9,068 bases of DNA from an uncultured Roseateles sp. (GTDB taxonomy: Bacteria > Pseudomonadota > Gammaproteobacteria > Burkholderiales > Burkholderiaceae): positions 1 through 9,068 of the forward strand of contig CAMLKW010000185.1 in NCBI GenBank assembly GCA_946480605.1, in the 5' to 3' direction. Under the pieces are notes generated by a model. That model worked only from the letters and a program-made list of their open reading frames with translations, had not been told where the DNA came from and searched no databases. How positions within the stretch are numbered: position 1 is the stretch's first letter; the number at the start of each line of letters is the position of its first letter. A program made the translations under genes and the position numbers. Below, in pieces: positions 6,719-9,068 of the stretch.

Positions 6719-6722
6719 GGAG
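6719..6722 (+). promoter_or_regulatory. Ribosome binding site that fixes a GTG start
   Basis: GGAG lies five bases before GTG 6728. No in-frame ATG lies nearby, and the signal peptide follows at once, so this supports GTG as the real start of the TonB-domain gene. Confidence 0.7.
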
Positions 6723-6727
6723 TCGTT

Positions 6728-7486
6728 GTGAACACACCCGGAGTACGCCCGCCGCAGGCGCTGACCCTGACCGCCCTGGCGGTCGCACTGACGGCCCTGC
6801 TGACGCCCCCCCTCGCCAGCGCCCAGACCGATGCCGCCAAGCCCAACGCCGGCCTGGAGCGGGCGCAGAAGGCTGCCGACGCCGTCTTCCACTGGATCAA
6901 GCTGAACGGCGAGAAGGGCGCCAACCGCCAGAACCCGCCGCCCGCACCGCCGCCGCCCCCCGCGCCCGCGCCGGCCGCGCGCAAGGCGGTGGCCGCAGCA
7001 CCCCGCCCCGCGCCCACGCCTGCCCCGCAGCCAGCACCGGCCGCGATCGCCGCAGTCGCGGCGCCGGTGCCCGCGCCGCCGCCCGAGCCGGTGGTCGCCG
7101 TCAACGCCGAGCCCGAACCCGCGCCGGTGCTGCTGGCCGCTGCCGCGCCCTCGCCCACGCCGACCGCTCCCTTGGCCGCCGCGGCGCGTGCCGTGGAGCC
7201 GCCGCCCCCGCCACCCGAGCCGGCCGAAGTACCGCTGAAGCTGCTGGTCAAGGTGGAGCCGACCATCCCGCGCCAGCTGGCGCAGCAGAACTTCCGCAAT
7301 GGGTTTGCCCAGGTGCAGTTCACCGTCGCGCCCGATGGCTCGGTGAGCCGCGCCAGCGTCATCAAGGCCAGCCACACCCGCCTGGGCATTGCCGCAGTCG
7401 ATGCGGTCAAGCAATGGCGCTTCGCGCCGCTGCCGCTGGCGCGCGACGCTGCGGTCGAGGTGGCATTCAGCAACGTGGACGAATGA
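6728..7486 (+). CDS. Secreted TonB C-terminal-domain protein with Pro/Ala-rich linker
   Basis: The 252-residue product has four parts. Residues 1-32 are a signal peptide with a hydrophobic core (ALTLTALAVALTALL) and a clear signal peptidase I site, ASA before Gln33. Residues 33-69 form a short charged segment containing RAQKAADAVFHWIKLNGEK, probably an amphipathic helix. Residues 70-168 are a Pro/Ala-rich linker of periplasm-spanning type. Residues 169-252 are a TonB C-terminal domain, with PTIPRQLAQQNFRNGFAQVQ, then PDGSVSRASVIKAS and VDAVKQWRFAPL. Canonical TonB keeps its N-terminal helix as a membrane anchor contacting ExbB/ExbD; here the helix looks cleavable and no exbBD gene is near, so ordinary energy transduction is doubtful. 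It may act as a free periplasmic scaffold or envelope-binding protein. If the signal is not cleaved, an atypical TonB remains possible. Start is GTG with a good ribosome binding site. Its stop lies 4 bp from the 3' end of the lysR gene on the other strand. Confidence 0.88.
   Translation: MNTPGVRPPQALTLTALAVALTALLTPPLASAQTDAAKPNAGLERAQKAADAVFHWIKLNGEKGANRQNPPPAPPPPPAPAPAARKAVAAAPRPAPTPAPQPAPAAIAAVAAPVPAPPPEPVVAVNAEPEPAPVLLAAAAPSPTPTAPLAAAARAVEPPPPPPEPAEVPLKLLVKVEPTIPRQLAQQNFRNGFAQVQFTVAPDGSVSRASVIKASHTRLGIAAVDAVKQWRFAPLPLARDAAVEVAFSNVDE
6935..7231 (+). repeat. Low-complexity Pro/Ala-coding tract
   Basis: Codons 70-168 of the TonB-domain gene encode runs of Pro and Ala with a few Glu, Arg and Val. 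The DNA is almost all CCG/GCC/CCC-type codons and includes imperfect short tandem copies. Such tracts vary in length between strains by slippage and are prone to sequencing error. Confidence 0.7.
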
Positions 7487-7490
7487 GGCG

Positions 7491-8405
7491 CTAAGCCGGC
7501 GGCGCCGGGCAGGTCTCCAGCAGCGCGGACATCGCCTCCAGGAACACCCGCGTGCGCAGCGGCATCAGCCGCCGCTCCGGGAACACCGCCCAGCAGACCG
7601 AGCCGGGCAGCTCCCAGTCCGGCAGCAGCCGCTGCAGACGCCCCAGCTCCAGCGAATGGCGCACCAGCAGGCGGTCCACGCCGGCAATGCCCACACCGTT
7701 CAGCGCCATCTGCGCCAGCAGGCTGGGCGAGTTGGCCACCGTGCGCTGCGCGGGCTGCGCCAGGTAGGGCTCGGCGCCATCGCGCTGCAGCCGCCAGGGC
7801 ACGGGCTCGCCGGTACGCGTCAGCAGCAACAACCCGTGCATGGCGTCCAGCGCCTGCGGCAGCAGCGGCTCGCCCACGCGCGCCAGGTAGTCGGGCGACG
7901 CGTACAGGCCCCAGTGCGTCGTCGCCAGCCGGCGCGCGGCCAGCTGGCTGTCTTCGTCCAGCGCACCCATGCGGATGGCCAGGTCGAAGCCTTCGCCGAT
8001 GAGATCCACGCGGCGCGGCGTCAGGTCCAGCTCCAGTTGCACCTCGGGGTAGTCCAGCGCGAACTGCGCCAGCATGCCGGCCGCCACCCGCTCGGCGAAG
8101 TCCGACGGCATGCTGACGCGCAGCCGCCCGCTGGGCTTGCGCTGCCGGTGCAGCGCCAGCGCCAAGGCGCCATCCACCTCAGCCGCGACGACGCGCGCAT
8201 GCTCCAGCACGCCGGCGCCGAAATCCGTCAGCGCCAGCTTGCGGGTGGAGCGCAGCAGCAGCTTCTCGCCCAGCCGCGTCTCCAGCGCCGCGATGCGCCG
8301 CGACACCGTGCTCTTGGGCCAGTGCACCCGTTCGGCGGCGCGGCTGAAGCTGCCGGCTTCCATGACACGGGCAAACAGCAGCAAATCGTCGGCATCTGAT
8401 TCCAT
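7491..8405 (-). CDS. LysR family transcriptional regulator, probable regulator of azoR
   Basis: The 304-residue product is a full-length LysR-type regulator. Residues 1-62 form the winged helix-turn-helix (DDLLLFARVMEAGSFSRAAE, then WPKSTVSRRIAALETRLGEK and LLLRSTRKLALTDFG). A linker helix runs to about residue 88, and the effector-binding domain with the periplasmic-binding-protein fold starts near RPSGRLRV-type sequence (KPSGRLRVSMPSDFAERVA) and continues to residue 295. The sequence style is that of the DmlR/AaeR-like subgroup, which often sits next to an oxidoreductase gene it controls. Here it is divergent from azoR with a 115-bp gap containing a perfect inverted repeat 8 bp before its own ATG, so autoregulation and control of azoR are likely. 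The inducer is unknown, perhaps a quinone or aromatic compound by analogy. No frameshift is seen. Confidence 0.95.
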   Translation of the reverse strand: MESDADDLLLFARVMEAGSFSRAAERVHWPKSTVSRRIAALETRLGEKLLLRSTRKLALTDFGAGVLEHARVVAAEVDGALALALHRQRKPSGRLRVSMPSDFAERVAAGMLAQFALDYPEVQLELDLTPRRVDLIGEGFDLAIRMGALDEDSQLAARRLATTHWGLYASPDYLARVGEPLLPQALDAMHGLLLLTRTGEPVPWRLQRDGAEPYLAQPAQRTVANSPSLLAQMALNGVGIAGVDRLLVRHSLELGRLQRLLPDWELPGSVCWAVFPERRLMPLRTRVFLEAMSALLETCPAPPA

Positions 8406-8413
8406 GGCGCCCT

Positions 8414-8429
8414 CATTGATCCATCAATG
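8414..8429. promoter_or_regulatory. Perfect inverted repeat, likely LysR operator
   Basis: CATTGAT-CC-ATCAATG has 7-bp perfect arms and a 2-bp spacer. Its AT content stands out against the GC-rich surroundings. It lies 8 bp before the lysR ATG and about 50 bp before the proposed azoR promoter, where a LysR recognition site is expected. Confidence 0.65.
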
Positions 8430-8432
8430 GAA

Positions 8433-8480
8433 CAATCTTATGCAATCTAGCGACTTCCGATGCTGAGACAGCAATCCTAG
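8433..8480 (+). repeat. CAATC-type direct repeats in the lysR-azoR gap
   Basis: CAATCT occurs at 8433-8438 and 8443-8448, exactly 10 bp apart, about one helical turn. GCAATCTAG (8442-8450) recurs with one extra C as GCAATCCTAG (8471-8480), 29 bp on, about three turns. The phasing suggests extra regulator contacts or a duplicated promoter element. Confidence 0.45.
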
Positions 8481-8483
8481 AGT
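8455..8483 (+). promoter_or_regulatory. Candidate azoR promoter
   Basis: A -35-like TTCCGA (8455-8460) and a -10-like TAGAGT (8478-8483) are separated by 17 bp. Transcription would start near 8490, giving a leader of about 30 bases before ATG 8521. Both boxes are imperfect, as usual for activator-dependent promoters. Confidence 0.4.
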
Positions 8484-8520
8484 TCATCCCATCGCAACCG
8501 ACCTCTCACCGGAGTCCCAG

Positions 8521-9068
8521 ATGAACATCCTGCAGATCAACGCCAGCGCCCGCCGTGCCACCGATGCCGAAGGCTCTGTCTCCACCCGCCTGGCCAGCGA
8601 ACTGACCGCCGGCCTGCGCAACGCCAACGCCGGTGCAAGCGTCACCGTGCGCGACCTGACGCTGACACCCCAGCCCGTGCTGGACGAGACCGCCCTGGGC
8701 GCCCTGTTCACGCCGGCCGAGCAGCGCACGCCCGAGCAGGCCGCCCGCGTCGCGCTGGACGATGCGCTGATCGCCGAGCTGCAGGCCGCAGACGCCATCG
8801 TCATCGGCGTGCCGATGTACAACTTCAACGTGACGGCCCAGTTCAAGAACTGGATCGATGCGGTGGCCCGCGCCGGCGTCACCTTCAAGTACACCGAGAA
8901 GGGTCCCGTGGGCCTGGTGACCGGCAAGAAGGTCTACATCGTCACCAGCCGCGGCGGCATCCACCGCGACCAGCCCAGCGACCAGATGACGCCCTATCTG
9001 CGCACCGTGCTGGCCTTCCTGGGCATGACGGACGTCGAGTTCGTCTACGCTGAGGGCATGGCCTTCGC
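8521..9068 (+). CDS. azoR: FMN-dependent NADH-azoreductase, 3'-truncated by the window edge
   Basis: AzoR is a cytoplasmic flavodoxin-fold enzyme that reduces quinones and azo compounds with NAD(P)H, usually as a homodimer; its likely natural role is protection against thiol-reactive quinones. The visible 182 residues start [11 protein letters not shown], the first beta strand and FMN phosphate loop, though the loop reads [17 protein letters not shown] rather than the more common SSPR form. The FMN-binding PMYNF (98-102) with [17 protein letters not shown] and the SRGG loop (143-146) are typical. About 20 residues are missing at the 3' end, judged from the family length of about 200. ATG 8521 is preceded by GGAG at 8511-8514 with a six-base spacer, a good start. 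It is divergent from a LysR-type regulator with an inverted repeat between them, so induction through that regulator is expected. Confidence 0.95.
   Translation, partial: MNILQINASARRATDAEGSVSTRLASELTAGLRNANAGASVTVRDLTLTPQPVLDETALGALFTPAEQRTPEQAARVALDDALIAELQAADAIVIGVPMYNFNVTAQFKNWIDAVARAGVTFKYTEKGPVGLVTGKKVYIVTSRGGIHRDQPSDQMTPYLRTVLAFLGMTDVEFVYAEGMAF

Overview
The window is GC-rich DNA with dense, short-spaced genes, typical of a betaproteobacterium of the order Burkholderiales (Rubrivivax/Roseateles-like). This placement rests on protein style and gene order (glyS, a GmhB-like gene, plsC, a YgjP-like gene); no marker was compared by search. The window holds nine protein genes, two cut by its edges. 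I see no rRNA, tRNA, CRISPR array, insertion sequence or prophage.

Region 1 (1-4124, + strand) is a compact gene chain: the 3' part of glyS, a GmhB-type HAD phosphatase, a PlsC-type acyltransferase and a YgjP/SprT-like zinc metalloprotease. The gaps are 11 bp, a 1-bp overlap and 5 bp, so this is probably one transcription unit. It ends at a strong rho-independent terminator at 4086-4124, after a gene-free 3' stretch. Two proteins here deserve attention. The GmhB homologue lacks the nucleophilic Asp and a metal-binding Asp, so it looks like a pseudoenzyme. The metalloprotease carries a textbook beta-sliding-clamp motif (QLSLF) near its N-terminus.

Region 2 (4148-6601) holds an orphan periplasmic solute-binding-like protein (+) whose 3' end overlaps that of a metallo-beta-lactamase-fold hydrolase (-). 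A LiuR-like MerR regulator (+) is divergent from the hydrolase. A perfect 14-bp palindrome, TGACGT-TT-ACGTCA, lies between these two genes and is the likely operator, so the hydrolase is a probable target of the regulator.

Region 3 (6728-9068) holds a secreted protein with a TonB C-terminal domain (+). It is followed, tail to tail with a 4-bp gap, by a LysR-type regulator (-), which is divergent from an FMN-dependent azoreductase gene (azoR, +) cut by the window end. The lysR-azoR gap contains a perfect 7-bp-arm inverted repeat, further CAATC-type repeats and a plausible azoR promoter. This is a standard arrangement of a regulator with its divergent target.

No obviously new multi-gene system is visible. 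The best leads are the clamp motif on the metalloprotease and the double active-site loss in the GmhB homologue.
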